64,000 nt of DNA from Marinomonas aquimarina (GCF_900089755.1 NZ_FLOC01000017.1:1-64000); one strand, 5' to 3'. Numbered from the stretch's first letter, positions 24,827 through 33,987 are shown. Numbers and translations are program-made. Notes: generated by a model not told the origin, from the letters alone.

Positions 24827-25642
24827 ATGGATGATGCATCGGTAAATGAATGGCTGGGCTATGCCAAAAGCTGGGCCACGCACGCGGGGGCGATGATTGT
24901 CGACGCCCGTGAACAAGCGAACTTCTCAGAACAGTATAAATCCGGTCATGAGCTGGTCACGTCAACGGACTTAGTGATCGATGCCTATCTGTGTCGTCAG
25001 ATCAAGCAGACTTTTCCGGAACATTTGATTCTCTCGGAAGAGTCGTCGCCGGATCTGGAGTTGGCGAACAACAGCGAGATACCGGTGTGGGTGATTGACC
25101 CGATTGATGGCACCATCAACTTTGCCCAAGGTTTGCTGCATGTGGCGGTCTCGATCGCGGTCTACTATCGAGGTGAGCGTTGGGTTGGCGTGGTGCATGC
25201 GCCGTTTCTCGGCGAAACTTATTTCGCCATCAAAGGCCAAGGTGCTTGGCTAAACGGCGAAGCCTTGAAAGTCAGTGGCCGTTCGGAGCTGCGCAATGCG
25301 ATTGTGGCCACTGGTTTCCCGTATAACAAAGACAGTTTGCCGGATTTGCTCACCTTGCTCAGTCGCGTGCTGGAAAACTGCCAAGACATTCGTCGTAATG
25401 GTTCAGCGGCATTAGACCTGTGTGCAGTGGCGCGTGGTCAAATGGATGCTTATTATGAATCGGTCAAACCTTGGGACATGGCGGCAGGCGCCTTGATTGC
25501 TGTGGAGGCGGGGGCCAAAGTCGGTCACTTTGCTGAATCGCAACAGAGTTGGCCGACGCTGATAAACGGTGATTATTTGATCGCAGCGACTCCTGATGTG
25601 TATCAGGGTTTATTAGATATTTTGCAAGTGGCTAAAAAGTAA
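24827..25642 (+). CDS. Inositol monophosphatase family protein
   Basis: A 271-residue metal-dependent phosphatase. The family motifs are intact: SEES near 71-74, WVIDPIDGTINF at about 88-99 and WDMAAGALIAVEAGA near the C-terminus, all supplying metal ligands. SuhB, CysQ and related enzymes share them. The sequence looks more like an IMPase/SuhB paralogue than CysQ. AGGAGGA six bases before ATG 24827 decides the start against the longer frame at 24791, which overlaps the esterase gene. Confidence 0.85.
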   Translation: MDDASVNEWLGYAKSWATHAGAMIVDAREQANFSEQYKSGHELVTSTDLVIDAYLCRQIKQTFPEHLILSEESSPDLELANNSEIPVWVIDPIDGTINFAQGLLHVAVSIAVYYRGERWVGVVHAPFLGETYFAIKGQGAWLNGEALKVSGRSELRNAIVATGFPYNKDSLPDLLTLLSRVLENCQDIRRNGSAALDLCAVARGQMDAYYESVKPWDMAAGALIAVEAGAKVGHFAESQQSWPTLINGDYLIAATPDVYQGLLDILQVAKK

Positions 25643-25719
25643 TCTGATCTGCGTCAGCGGTAGAGATCCGTCTGCGGCCTACTCTAGCAATGCAACATAT
25701 TGCTGATTAGGAGGTTGTT

Positions 25720-25833
25720 ATGTTCTCGGACGGTGTTGTTATCGCTAGTGTGGTGGTTATTGGTCTGTGTGCTGTGTTTATGGTTTGGTTTGGCATCATT
25801 GCCTACCGTCACATTATGCAGGACAAAAAATGA
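25720..25833 (+). CDS. 37-residue membrane protein
   Basis: A 38-codon ORF preceded by AGGAGG (25709-25714) five bases before its ATG and followed at once by a hairpin. The product is one hydrophobic helix (residues 6-28: VVIASVVVIGLCAVFMVWF) with a short cytosolic, basic tail (YRHIMQDKK). The strong ribosome site makes translation likely. It resembles other tiny bacterial membrane proteins (DUF3149 type) only in general plan; no function can be assigned. Confidence 0.65.
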   Translation: MFSDGVVIASVVVIGLCAVFMVWFGIIAYRHIMQDKK

Positions 25834-25837
25834 AAAC

Positions 25838-25878
25838 TTAGGGCATCGTACTTGGTACGACGCCCTAAATCCCTTCTT
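25838..25878 (+). terminator. Probable terminator after the 37-aa gene
   Basis: TTAGGGC-x-TCGTAC pairs with GTACGA-x-GCCCTAA around a TTG loop with a single mismatch. The downstream tract (ATCCCTTCTTTT) is only moderately T-rich. Confidence 0.6.
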
Positions 25879-25943
25879 TTGCTGATCGTTTCCTGAAGCC
25901 TGTGTAGAATAGGTGTATTGCTTGAGATTATTTCAGGAGACTT

Positions 25944-26405
25944 ATGTCTATCAGCGTCTTTGTATCCGTTCTCGCCGTTTGCTTGATTGTCATCGGCGTA
26001 TCTATCTATTTCATCGTTAAACAGTTAAAGCTGAATCGTCAGCGTGCGGAGCGTATTCAAGCGGGTGAACAGCGCCTGAAAGAAGAACGCGCCAAACGCA
26101 TCGAGAGCATTCAGGTGATCATGCAGGCGATTGAGCAGGACGAAAAGCTGTCTTGGACGGAAGCCTCAATCCGTGTCAAGAATCTGCTCGATCAGTTGAG
26201 TGTGGATCTGTCAGAGCATGAGCATGTGCAAGCCATCTATGCGATTGAAGCGGGCACGCAGCACATTCCAACCCATGACCAATGGAATGAGTTGCCTTTG
26301 CAAGCACGCCGTAAATTTCGCGATGAAATGGAAGCCTTAGAAGCCAAGCACATTGAGCAATTACGCCAGGCAAAAACCTATTTACTAGCATTCAAGTTTG
26401 AGTAA
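25944..26405 (+). CDS. DUF2489 family membrane protein
   Basis: A 153-residue protein with one N-terminal membrane helix (residues 5-27, FVSVLAVCLIVIGVSIYFIV), then a basic coiled-coil region and a soluble helical domain. The layout and the motif 'RIESIQVIMQAI...LSWTEASIRVKNLLD' fit DUF2489, of unknown role. It is preceded by AGGAGA and lies 3 bp before the next membrane-protein gene, so the two are co-transcribed. Confidence 0.72.
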   Translation: MSISVFVSVLAVCLIVIGVSIYFIVKQLKLNRQRAERIQAGEQRLKEERAKRIESIQVIMQAIEQDEKLSWTEASIRVKNLLDQLSVDLSEHEHVQAIYAIEAGTQHIPTHDQWNELPLQARRKFRDEMEALEAKHIEQLRQAKTYLLAFKFE

Positions 26406-26408
26406 GGT

Positions 26409-26777
26409 ATGGCACAAGTCCTGCTTGCAATACTGATAAGCTTTGTTTTGTTTGTGTCGATCTTGGTATTTTTTATCAAGCACAAGCAGCGTATGCCTTA
26501 TTACCAGATTGACCAAGCAGGCTGTGTGCAGCTACTCAGGCAGGCTGTGGATGGGGAGTTATTGGAGCGAGACTGGCATGTATTTATCGGAATAAGTGTA
26601 CGATATGATGCTGAAATAGAGCAGTTGCGCTTGCAGTGTATTGTGATTGATGAAAATCATGTTATAAATTCTGTCACTAAAAAAGGGCAGAATTATGTCG
26701 TTTTCTCCAAGCAAGGATTGTCTGAGTTACAAGCTTTGCTTGAGGAGTGGCAACACAAAGTGGACTATTTGGCCTAA
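26409..26777 (+). CDS. Small membrane-anchored protein, unknown function
   Basis: A 122-residue protein with one N-terminal membrane helix (residues 3-23) and a soluble domain of about 95 residues that includes a strand-rich stretch (DWHVFIGISVRYDAEIEQLR). No family recognised. It sits between DUF2489 (3 bp) and the mscS gene (24 bp) on the same strand. Confidence 0.6.
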   Translation: MAQVLLAILISFVLFVSILVFFIKHKQRMPYYQIDQAGCVQLLRQAVDGELLERDWHVFIGISVRYDAEIEQLRLQCIVIDENHVINSVTKKGQNYVVFSKQGLSELQALLEEWQHKVDYLA

Positions 26778-26801
26778 ATATTTAACAGAGTGGGAATACC
26801 T

Positions 26802-27629
26802 ATGGATGAATTAGAGAAGTTGTTGGATGAAGGAAGTCAGTGGCTACCTTGGTTAACGGAGAAAGGGGTGTCGATTCTTGCTGGCATCGTTATTTTCTTT
26901 ATCGGTAAAATGATCGCTAGGCGTGTTTCCGATTGGGTCGAAAACCGTATGCTGAAATCCAATGTGGATAAAGCGGTGGCGGGATTCGCATCAAGCATTC
27001 TGTATGCTTTGATGTTTGCTGGTGTGGTGTTGATGGCACTGGGGCAAATCGGTGTTGAAACCACTTCCTTTATCGCTATTTTGGGTGCCGCGGGTTTAGC
27101 GGTAGGTTTGGCGCTGCAAGGTTCCCTATCGAACTTCGCGTCAGGTGTCTTGATTATTTTATTGCGCCCATTCCGTGCTGGAGACTTCGTTGATGCAGGT
27201 GGTCACATGGGGACAGTGGAGCGCATTGAGTTGTTCCATACACACATGAAGACCCCAGATAATCGTGTCATCATCATGCCGAACTCGGACATTATGAACA
27301 GCGCGATTGTGAACTATTCACGTGAGGCAACCCGTCGTTTAGACCTAATGGTGGGTATTAGCTACGATTCAGACATCAAGAAAGCGCGTGACTTATTGGA
27401 AGATATTTTGGCCAGCGATGAGCGAGTGCTGAAAGATCCAGAGCCTGCTATTTGGGTATTTGAACTGGCAGACAGTTCGGTGAACTTCGCGGTGCGCCCT
27501 TGGGTGAAAGCGGACGATTACTGGGCATTACGCTCCGACCTGCTTGAGCGAGTAAAATACACGTTCGACGAAAATGGCGTTGGCATTCCATTCCCACAAA
27601 TGGATGTGCATTTGTCAAAAGAAGACTAA
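26802..27629 (+). CDS. mscS: Small-conductance mechanosensitive channel
   Basis: A 275-residue MscS channel that opens under membrane tension to release osmolytes. There are three N-terminal membrane helices; the pore helix TM3 contains the Gly/Ala pattern AILGAAGLAVGLALQGSLSNFASG. The cytosolic vestibule (RPFRAGDFVDAGGHMGTVERI) follows. The length is close to E. coli MscS (286 aa). ATG 26802 has GGGA six bases upstream and is preferred to GTG 26790. Confidence 0.94.
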   Translation: MDELEKLLDEGSQWLPWLTEKGVSILAGIVIFFIGKMIARRVSDWVENRMLKSNVDKAVAGFASSILYALMFAGVVLMALGQIGVETTSFIAILGAAGLAVGLALQGSLSNFASGVLIILLRPFRAGDFVDAGGHMGTVERIELFHTHMKTPDNRVIIMPNSDIMNSAIVNYSREATRRLDLMVGISYDSDIKKARDLLEDILASDERVLKDPEPAIWVFELADSSVNFAVRPWVKADDYWALRSDLLERVKYTFDENGVGIPFPQMDVHLSKED

Positions 27630-27647
27630 CCTTAGTTAGGGTTATCT

Positions 27648-27686
27648 AATGGCGCCACGAGTGATCGTGGCGCCATTTTTATTTTT
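27648..27686 (+). terminator. Terminator after mscS
   Basis: A perfect 13-bp stem (AATGGCGCCACGA with its complement), GTGA loop and TTTATTTTT tail. Confidence 0.93.
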
Positions 27687-27730
27687 AGAAGACATAAGTT
27701 GTTGTTAAACGGTTTCTGTAGAGAGGTTAT

Positions 27731-28237
27731 ATGAGCAGATATCGCCCACCTGGAGCTCCCAAGGGTGCCTACATTACCAAAGAAGGGGCTGACAAATTGT
27801 TGGCCGAGCTTAAGTATCTGTGGAAGGTGAAGCGCCCAGAAGTCACTCAAACTGTCAGTGACGCGGCAAAGCTTGGCGATCGCTCTGAGAACGCTGAGTA
27901 CATCTATGGCAAGAAGCAATTGCGTGAAATCGACCGTCGTGTGCGCTACCTCGAAAAACGCTTAGATCAGTGTACTGTAGTAGATCGCGTGCCACTGGAT
28001 CGCTCTACAGTGTTCTTTGGGGCCTGGGTGACATTAGAAGACGACGACGGTCATCAAGAGCGTTTTCGCATTGTTGGGCCGGATGAGATTGACCATCACG
28101 ACGCCTACATCAGTATGGATTCTCCGGTAGCGAAGGCACTGCTCAAGCGTAGCGAAGGCGATGAGGTGGTGTTGCGTCGTGCTGACGGAGAGCGAACCTT
28201 CTTTATCGAGTTAATTGAATATGTGGATCCTGTGTGA
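27731..28237 (+). CDS. greB: Transcription elongation factor GreB
   Basis: A 168-residue factor that rescues backtracked RNA polymerase. The N-terminal coiled coil ends in the acidic tip with Asp/Glu residues (AKLGDRSENAEY), which stimulate transcript cleavage, and the C-terminal FKBP-like domain follows. The KRPEVTQ start and 'IYGKKQLREIDRRVRYL' are GreB- rather than GreA-like. AGAGAGG precedes the ATG. Confidence 0.95.
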   Translation: MSRYRPPGAPKGAYITKEGADKLLAELKYLWKVKRPEVTQTVSDAAKLGDRSENAEYIYGKKQLREIDRRVRYLEKRLDQCTVVDRVPLDRSTVFFGAWVTLEDDDGHQERFRIVGPDEIDHHDAYISMDSPVAKALLKRSEGDEVVLRRADGERTFFIELIEYVDPV

Positions 28238-28239
28238 CC

Positions 28240-29100
28240 ATGATTCGCTATGGTATGGCCCAGTGGCAGCATCCTGCGTGGGTGGACTATCTTTATCCAC
28301 GTTCCGAAGCGACAGGGGCGCGTTTAGGGCACTACGCTAAGTTTTTTAGCAGTGTTGAGGTTGGTAGTACCTTTTATACCGATGTGGCGCCCGAGCAAAT
28401 CGAGCGCTGGGCATCTCAGGTGCATGATGACTTTCGTTTTTCCTTTAAAGTGCCACGGACTATTTCGCATCAATTTGCAGAATTAAGCGAAGCGGAATGT
28501 CAGCAAGCGTGGCAAGCTTTTCAAGCCTTATTAAAGCCGATTGAGCATTTGCTGGGACCGACTATGTTGCAGTTCCCGGCAACGGTTGAGCCCCGTCATC
28601 TGCCGATCATTAGCAAACTTTGCCAAAATTGGCAGTTAAAGGCACCTTTGAGTGTGGAAGTGCGCAGCTTGGATTTCTTTGATAAAGGCGAGCATGAGGG
28701 GGCTTTTCTACGCATGCTGTCAAACACTGAGTGCGATAAGGTGGTGATGGACTCGCGCCCAGTATTTTCCACTGAGGCTTATTGCGAGAGCTTGATCGAC
28801 GCACAGCGTAAAAAACCTCGCGTGCCTTGTCATGCCGTGGCTACTGCAATGCATCCTGTGGTGCGCTTTATTGGTCACCCTGAGCTTGAGCGCAATCACT
28901 CCTGGCTGGATCAATGGGCTGCAAAGCTGGTTCAATGGTTACAAGAAGGGCGTGCGCCGACGGTGTTTGTCCATTCATCGGATAATATCGCTGCGCCAAC
29001 ATTGGCTGCTTGGTTGGATGAGAAACTACAGCAGCAGATGCCTGAGTATGTGCCTCAGGTACATTTGCCGGTGCAGCATGAACAAATAGGCCTGTTATAG
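28240..29100 (+). CDS. DUF72 family protein (YecE-like)
   Basis: A 286-residue predicted TIM-barrel protein of unknown function. The family pattern is clear: a 'YPR...LGHYAKFFSSVEVGSTFY' strand, then 'FSFKVPRTISHQ', 'GPTMLQFP' and 'VRFIGHPELERN'. ATG 28240 is used because GTG 28234 overlaps the greB stop and extends the protein by only two residues. It lies 2 bp after greB and 17 bp before the YqfO-like gene, suggesting one transcript. Confidence 0.85.
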   Translation: MIRYGMAQWQHPAWVDYLYPRSEATGARLGHYAKFFSSVEVGSTFYTDVAPEQIERWASQVHDDFRFSFKVPRTISHQFAELSEAECQQAWQAFQALLKPIEHLLGPTMLQFPATVEPRHLPIISKLCQNWQLKAPLSVEVRSLDFFDKGEHEGAFLRMLSNTECDKVVMDSRPVFSTEAYCESLIDAQRKKPRVPCHAVATAMHPVVRFIGHPELERNHSWLDQWAAKLVQWLQEGRAPTVFVHSSDNIAAPTLAAWLDEKLQQQMPEYVPQVHLPVQHEQIGLL

Positions 29101-29117
29101 AGGTAAAGGAGTAGACG

Positions 29118-29426
29118 ATGTATTCATTGGTGTTTTACGTCCCTGAGACGCATCTAGAGTCAGTGAAAGAGGCGGTGTTTGCCGCAGGGGCGGGACGTAT
29201 TGGCGAGTATGAGGCTTGCTGCTGGCAAGTTAAAGGTCATGGACAGTTTCGCCCGTCGGCCGCGGCCAACCCGTTTATCGGTGAAGCGGGCAAGCTTGAG
29301 CAGGTAGAAGAGTATCGCGTGGAAATGGTGCTGTTGAGCGAGCTAAAAGAGGCGGTGGTCAGTGCTCTGAAACACAGCCACCCCTATGAAGAGGTGGCCT
29401 ATCATCTTATTCAGGTCGAGTGCTGA
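29118..29426 (+). CDS. YqfO/NIF3-like small protein
   Basis: A 102-residue PII/CutA-like domain, corresponding to the middle insert domain of NIF3/YqfO proteins but here free-standing. The motifs 'VFYVPETHLESVKEAVFAAGAGRIG', 'F.P...ANPFIGE.G' and the C-terminal 'HPYEEVAYHL' are diagnostic. Its role is unknown; metal binding is suspected for the family. AAAGGAG stands before the ATG. Its 3' end overlaps the convergent Nudix gene by 20 bp. Confidence 0.85.
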   Translation: MYSLVFYVPETHLESVKEAVFAAGAGRIGEYEACCWQVKGHGQFRPSAAANPFIGEAGKLEQVEEYRVEMVLLSELKEAVVSALKHSHPYEEVAYHLIQVEC

Positions 29427-29952
29427 TCAGAATGCTGTCTTCGTGAAAGCCATAGTCGCCGCTTTTGTGATCGGCCACGAAGAACTCTAAGGATTTTCGT
29501 ACGCTGCTAAAGGCCATCTCATCCCATGGGATATCAGAGAGCTCAAACAGTTCCACTTCCGAACTCTCGGTGGTGGGGTGAAAGTCAGGCTGCTTTAGCT
29601 CGGCGATGTAGAACAGGTGAACCTGGTTTACATGGGGAATGCTGACCATTGAAAACGGCTGCTTGATGGTGACTTCTGAGCCACTTTCTTCCAAGGTTTC
29701 GCGTAATGCCCCTTCGACAGTGGTTTCACCGTTCTCCATAAAGCCTGCGGGTAACGTCCAGTAACCGAAGCGTGGCTCAATGTTGCGCTTACACAATAGG
29801 ACTTTGCCTTGATACAAAGGAATGGTGCCAGTGACCATGAGAGGGTTGTCGTAATCAATGAAGCTACAGTTCGGACAGACCGCGCGCTCGCGGTTATCGC
29901 CATCTGGAATTTCCATGTTCACTTGGTGACCGCACTTTGGACAAAATCTCAT
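29407..29952 (-). CDS. Nudix hydrolase with zinc ribbon
   Basis: A 181-residue hydrolase. The N-terminal zinc ribbon has cysteines 4, 7, 26 and 29; the Nudix box is at about 70-92 (GFMENGETTVEGALR, then ETLEESG). It differs from NudC in being shorter and lacking SQPWxFP, and resembles the ADP-ribose/NADH pyrophosphatase-like group. The substrate is not clear. Its stop lies inside the 3' end of the convergent yqfO-like gene. Confidence 0.85.
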   Translation of the reverse strand: MRFCPKCGHQVNMEIPDGDNRERAVCPNCSFIDYDNPLMVTGTIPLYQGKVLLCKRNIEPRFGYWTLPAGFMENGETTVEGALRETLEESGSEVTIKQPFSMVSIPHVNQVHLFYIAELKQPDFHPTTESSEVELFELSDIPWDEMAFSSVRKSLEFFVADHKSGDYGFHEDSILISTRPE

Positions 29953-29963
29953 AAGGTTACCTG

Positions 29964-31220
29964 CTAGCGTTTGTGTTCTAAGCGCGCATATTTGACAACT
30001 TTGTCTTCGATCTCTTGGATCTCAATCATATAGTTGTCGACCCACAGACTGATTGGATGCTCAGGAATGAACTCAAGTGTCTCAATAATCAGACCGTTTA
30101 GGGTTTTTGGCCCATCCGTTGGTAGGTGCCAGCTTAGCGCTTTGTTGATGTCGCGAATATGGGTGGTGCCTTCGATGCGGAAAGAGCCATCTTCTAGGAT
30201 GCTGATTTCCTCTTCCTCATCTTCCTGTGGCGGCGTGAACTCTCCGACAATCTCTTCTAGGATGTCTTCCAATGCCGCAATACCTTGAACGTCACCGTAT
30301 TCATCCACCACGATACCCATTTGTTGGTGATCTTTCTGGAAGTTTAGCAACACAGTGTTGATTGAGGTGCTTTCCGGAATAAAGTAAGGCTCCAGAGTGG
30401 CTTTTAGTAGGGCCGCTTTAGTGGGGTTTGGCTCGCGTAAGAATTGCGCCGCATGGCGCGCATGCAAGATACCGATAACCTTATTGATCTCGCCGTTATA
30501 GACCGGCATACGCGTGTGACGTGATTGACAGATTTGCTCAATGATTTCTTCAATCGAGTCTTCGATATCAATGCCGATGACTTCGTTACGAGGCACCATA
30601 ATGTCTTCGACCGAGACTTTTTCAAGGTCGAGGATCGATAGCAGCATTTCTTGGTGGGCTGGAGGGATCAAGCCGCTAGCTTCATTGACCACGGTACGTA
30701 GTTCTTCAGAACCAAGCGTATCGTGGTTGCCGTGGATGTGTTTAATGCCAAATAGGCGCATTAGGCCATTCGACATGGTGTTCACGATCACGACCAATGG
30801 GTATAGCGCTTTTAATAGTACCGTTAGCACCCAAGACGCCGGGAAGGCAATTTTCTCTGGGTGGATCGTGGCCATTGTTTTAGGTGTCACTTCGGCGAAG
30901 ATTAGGATGATTAGAGTCAGCGCACCGGTAGCGATGGCGACCCCGGCATCACCCCAAATACGTACCGCGATAATGGTCGCGATCGCCGATGCTAAGATGT
31001 TAACGAAGTTGTTACCAATTAGGATAACGCCAATCAAACGATCTGGGCGCTCCAGTAGTTTGCTGGCTTTTTTAGCCGAGCGATGCCCGCTTTTAACCAA
31101 ATGCTTGAGTCGATATTTGTTCATCGACAGCATGCTGGTTTCTGAGCTTGAGAAAAAAGCAGAGAGAATGATTAAAAAAAACAGTATTCCAGAGAGAATA
31201 CTTAAGGGAACTTCGTTCAA
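29964..31220 (-). CDS. CNNM/CorB-type transporter with CBS domains
   Basis: A 418-residue inner-membrane protein. The DUF21 membrane domain (four hydrophobic segments, with FFSSSETSML near residue 24) is followed by two CBS domains (about 200-325) and a CorC/HlyC domain at the C-terminus. Homologues (CorB/YfjD) act in magnesium or cobalt efflux. The start is TTG 31220, with GAGG ten bases upstream; no ATG places the first membrane helix correctly. The pair with ypjD next to ffh matches the enterobacterial order. Confidence 0.87.
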   Translation of the reverse strand: MNEVPLSILSGILFFLIILSAFFSSSETSMLSMNKYRLKHLVKSGHRSAKKASKLLERPDRLIGVILIGNNFVNILASAIATIIAVRIWGDAGVAIATGALTLIILIFAEVTPKTMATIHPEKIAFPASWVLTVLLKALYPLVVIVNTMSNGLMRLFGIKHIHGNHDTLGSEELRTVVNEASGLIPPAHQEMLLSILDLEKVSVEDIMVPRNEVIGIDIEDSIEEIIEQICQSRHTRMPVYNGEINKVIGILHARHAAQFLREPNPTKAALLKATLEPYFIPESTSINTVLLNFQKDHQQMGIVVDEYGDVQGIAALEDILEEIVGEFTPPQEDEEEEISILEDGSFRIEGTTHIRDINKALSWHLPTDGPKTLNGLIIETLEFIPEHPISLWVDNYMIEIQEIEDKVVKYARLEHKR

Positions 31221-31291
31221 GAAAAAAATGCCTCAGTTATTAGATCTGATCGGATTATTAGGGGTTGAGCATCGAGTGTCAAATGCCGAAC

Positions 31292-32059
31292 TCATTTACT
31301 CAAAATTTCCAATGCTATCTGTGAGCCAAAATAGCCCAACATAAGCAGGACAAAGCCACTTAGAGTCAGCTTAACTGCCAGTTGACCACGCCAGCCAAGG
31401 TAGAGTCGGCCCGCTAGCAGACCTGCAAATACAAACCACGATGCGATGGTGAACGCGGTCTTATGGACTAGGTGCTGGGCGAACATGTCTTCAATAAAAT
31501 AGAAGCCAGTGGCGATGGTGATGCTTAATAAGACAAACGCCGCCCAGATAAATTCAAACATGAGGCGTTCAAGTACCTGCAAGGGCGGTACGCGTAACAG
31601 TTGTTTTAGGTGGTGATGCTTGAGTTGATACTCTTGGATTGCCAGCAAAACACCAATGCCACAGGCGGCGGTAAATAGGCTGTACGCGACTGAAGCAATC
31701 AGAATATGCATAGAAGTCCCCAGCGAAGCGCTGTGCAACTGTTGTAAATCCCAAGGTTCGACCGCATTAAGAGCAATAATGAGCGCCGCTAAAGGAAAGG
31801 CGATCGACAGCAGTAACGAAAGATCCTTGTCGCGATTGCTAAACCAGAGTAACAGATTGCCGATTAGGGCGATGAGTAAACCAATGGTTAAGAAGTCAAA
31901 GCCATCTTTGCTGGCCAAGAGCTGGATCAAGGCCATCGTGTGCAGCACAATCGCAATGGCACCGAGGGTCTGTGTCGTGCGGAGTCCAGGGCGCATGTAG
32001 TAGGTGCCCCCAGCTGTGAGCGATAAAATACAAGCAAGCCAAAGCGAAAGATGTGTCAT
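31292..32059 (-). CDS. ypjD: YpjD/CcsA-like inner membrane protein
   Basis: A 255-residue protein with about eight membrane helices and the CcsA/ResC-type pattern (a 'LHILIASVAYSLFTAACG' helix and a terminal 'HKTAFTIASWFVFAGLLAGR' helix with conserved His). YpjD (CorE) is linked to cobalt/magnesium resistance with CorB and CorC in Salmonella, and its fold resembles cytochrome c assembly proteins. It is divergent from ffh and on the same strand as the CorB-like gene 71 bp away, so the two probably work together. Confidence 0.82.
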   Translation of the reverse strand: MTHLSLWLACILSLTAGGTYYMRPGLRTTQTLGAIAIVLHTMALIQLLASKDGFDFLTIGLLIALIGNLLLWFSNRDKDLSLLLSIAFPLAALIIALNAVEPWDLQQLHSASLGTSMHILIASVAYSLFTAACGIGVLLAIQEYQLKHHHLKQLLRVPPLQVLERLMFEFIWAAFVLLSITIATGFYFIEDMFAQHLVHKTAFTIASWFVFAGLLAGRLYLGWRGQLAVKLTLSGFVLLMLGYFGSQIALEILSK

Positions 32060-32187
32060 GTATAAGCCGATCCACTGGTTAAAACTATAGGGTGACGATC
32101 AAATCTTCGTTATAATAAAGTCAATTTCACCTTGGATAAACTGAATAACGCGGTTTTTTCCATCTAAAGCAAATTTTTGAGGGCAAC

Positions 32188-33570
32188 ATGTTTGACAATT
32201 TATCAGAACGTTTAACGTCATCCTTAGACCGAATCCGTGGTCGTGCCAAACTCACCGAAGACAATATTAAAGATGTATTGCGCGAAGTGCGCATGGCGCT
32301 GTTGGAAGCTGACGTCGCGTTGCCCGTTGTAAAAGACTTTATTAATGCGGTGAAAGAGCGTGCCGTGGGCACCGAAGTGACGCGTAGCTTAAGCCCAGGT
32401 CAGGTGTTCCTGAAGATCGTTAAGCAAGAGCTTGAAGCCGTGATGGGCCAAGCCAACGATGAGCTTAACCTGCGTGCTAAGCCACCAGCGATCATTCTAT
32501 TGGCCGGTCTTCAAGGTGCAGGTAAAACCACATCGGCAGGTAAGCTGGCGAAATACTTGAAAGAGCGCCAGAAGAAATCCGTGGCGGTGGTCAGTGCCGA
32601 CGTTTACCGTCCAGCGGCGATCAAACAGCTGGAAACGCTGGCCAATGACATTGGCGTGGACTTTATCCCAAGTGATATCTCGCAAAAGCCGATTGATATC
32701 GCAAACAACGCCATTGATGTGGCGAAGAAAGCTCATAAAGACGTTCTGATTGTCGATACCGCAGGTCGTTTGGCCATTGATGAAGACATGATGGCGGAGA
32801 TCAAAGCGCTGCACGGTGCCATTGATCCAGTGGAAACCCTGTTCGTGGTTGACGCCATGACCGGTCAGGACGCAGCCAATACCGCGAAAGCGTTTGGTGA
32901 TGTGTTACCACTAACCGGTGTTATCCTAACTAAGACCGACGGTGATGCCCGTGGTGGTGCGGCGCTGTCTGTGCGTCACATTACTGGCAAGCCAATCAAG
33001 TTCTTGGGTGTGGGTGAGAAAACCGATGCGCTAGAGCCATTCCACCCAGATCGTTTGGCGTCTCGTATCCTAGGCATGGGTGACATGCTGTCCTTGATCG
33101 AGCAAGCTGAAGAGAAAATCGACAAGGATAAGGCTGAGAAACTGGCTGGCAAGCTGAAGAAAGGTAAAGGCTTCGATTTAGAAGACTTCCGTGAACAGCT
33201 ACAACAAATGAAAAACATGGGCGGTATGACGTCGATGTTAGACAAGCTACCTGGTATGGGACAGCTTGGCGATATCCAAGATAAAGTGAACGATAAAATG
33301 TTCGTGCAAATGGAAGCCTTAATTAATTCCATGACGCCAGAAGAACGTCGCAACCCAGATGCGATCAATGGTTCACGCAAAAAACGTATCTCTGCCGGTG
33401 CCGGTCTACAAATCCAAGATCTCAACCGTTTGCTGAAGCAACACAAGCAAATGCAGAAGATGATGAAGAAGTTCAGCTCCAAAGGCGGCATGAAGAAAAT
33501 GATGCGCGGCTTGGGCGGAATGATGCCAGGTGGTGGTATGCCTGGTGGCGGGAACTTCCCGAAATTCTAA
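32188..33570 (+). CDS. ffh: Signal recognition particle protein Ffh
   Basis: A 460-residue GTPase that with 4.5S RNA delivers membrane proteins to FtsY. The N domain (1-90) is followed by the G domain with P-loop GLQGAGKTT (107-115), DTAGR near 190 and TKTDGDARGG near 250. The methionine-rich M domain begins at about 300 and includes MQKMMKKF and GGMMPGGGMPGGG. A TATAAT box lies 72 bp upstream. A hairpin terminator follows. Confidence 0.97.
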   Translation: MFDNLSERLTSSLDRIRGRAKLTEDNIKDVLREVRMALLEADVALPVVKDFINAVKERAVGTEVTRSLSPGQVFLKIVKQELEAVMGQANDELNLRAKPPAIILLAGLQGAGKTTSAGKLAKYLKERQKKSVAVVSADVYRPAAIKQLETLANDIGVDFIPSDISQKPIDIANNAIDVAKKAHKDVLIVDTAGRLAIDEDMMAEIKALHGAIDPVETLFVVDAMTGQDAANTAKAFGDVLPLTGVILTKTDGDARGGAALSVRHITGKPIKFLGVGEKTDALEPFHPDRLASRILGMGDMLSLIEQAEEKIDKDKAEKLAGKLKKGKGFDLEDFREQLQQMKNMGGMTSMLDKLPGMGQLGDIQDKVNDKMFVQMEALINSMTPEERRNPDAINGSRKKRISAGAGLQIQDLNRLLKQHKQMQKMMKKFSSKGGMKKMMRGLGGMMPGGGMPGGGNFPKF

Positions 33571-33599
33571 GACTCGTGCTTAGAATGAAAAAAATGTTT

Positions 33600-33629
33600 A
33601 AAGGGCGATCAATTCGCCCTTTTGTTTTT
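33600..33629 (+). terminator. Terminator after ffh
   Basis: AAAGGGCGA pairs with TCGCCCTTT around a TCAAT loop, followed by TGTTTTT. Confidence 0.9.
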
Positions 33630-33723
33630 CGGTCGAATCGACTAGAATATGCCGCCTTCTTGTAGTAGGTCTCATAAAGAGGCCGACAAGAGGTGTTTCG
33701 TTAAGCAATAAGGAACCAATCAT

Positions 33724-33972
33724 ATGGTAACTATTCGTCTTTCTCGTGGTGGCTCTAAGAAGCGCCCATTCTATCACTTGAGCGTGGCAGACAGCCGTCG
33801 TGCACGTGATGGTCGTTTTATCGAGCGCGTAGGTTTTTTCAACCCTGTTGCTCGTGGTCAAGAAGAACGTCTACGTGTTGACCTAGACCGTGTTAATCAC
33901 TGGGTAGGCCAAGGCGCTCAGCTTTCTGACCGTGTTGCTCAGCTTGTTAAAGAAGCTGGCAAAAACGCTTAA
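33724..33972 (+). CDS. rpsP: 30S ribosomal protein S16
   Basis: An 82-residue ribosomal protein, first gene of rpsP-rimM-trmD-rplS. The start ([20 protein letters not shown]) and the RVGFFNP motif are diagnostic. AAGGA precedes the ATG. The 150-bp leader carries a small hairpin (GGTCTC/GAGGCC near 33667-33683) that could take part in control of the operon. Confidence 0.97.
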   Translation: MVTIRLSRGGSKKRPFYHLSVADSRRARDGRFIERVGFFNPVARGQEERLRVDLDRVNHWVGQGAQLSDRVAQLVKEAGKNA

Positions 33973-33987
33973 TACTGAGGTAATGCT

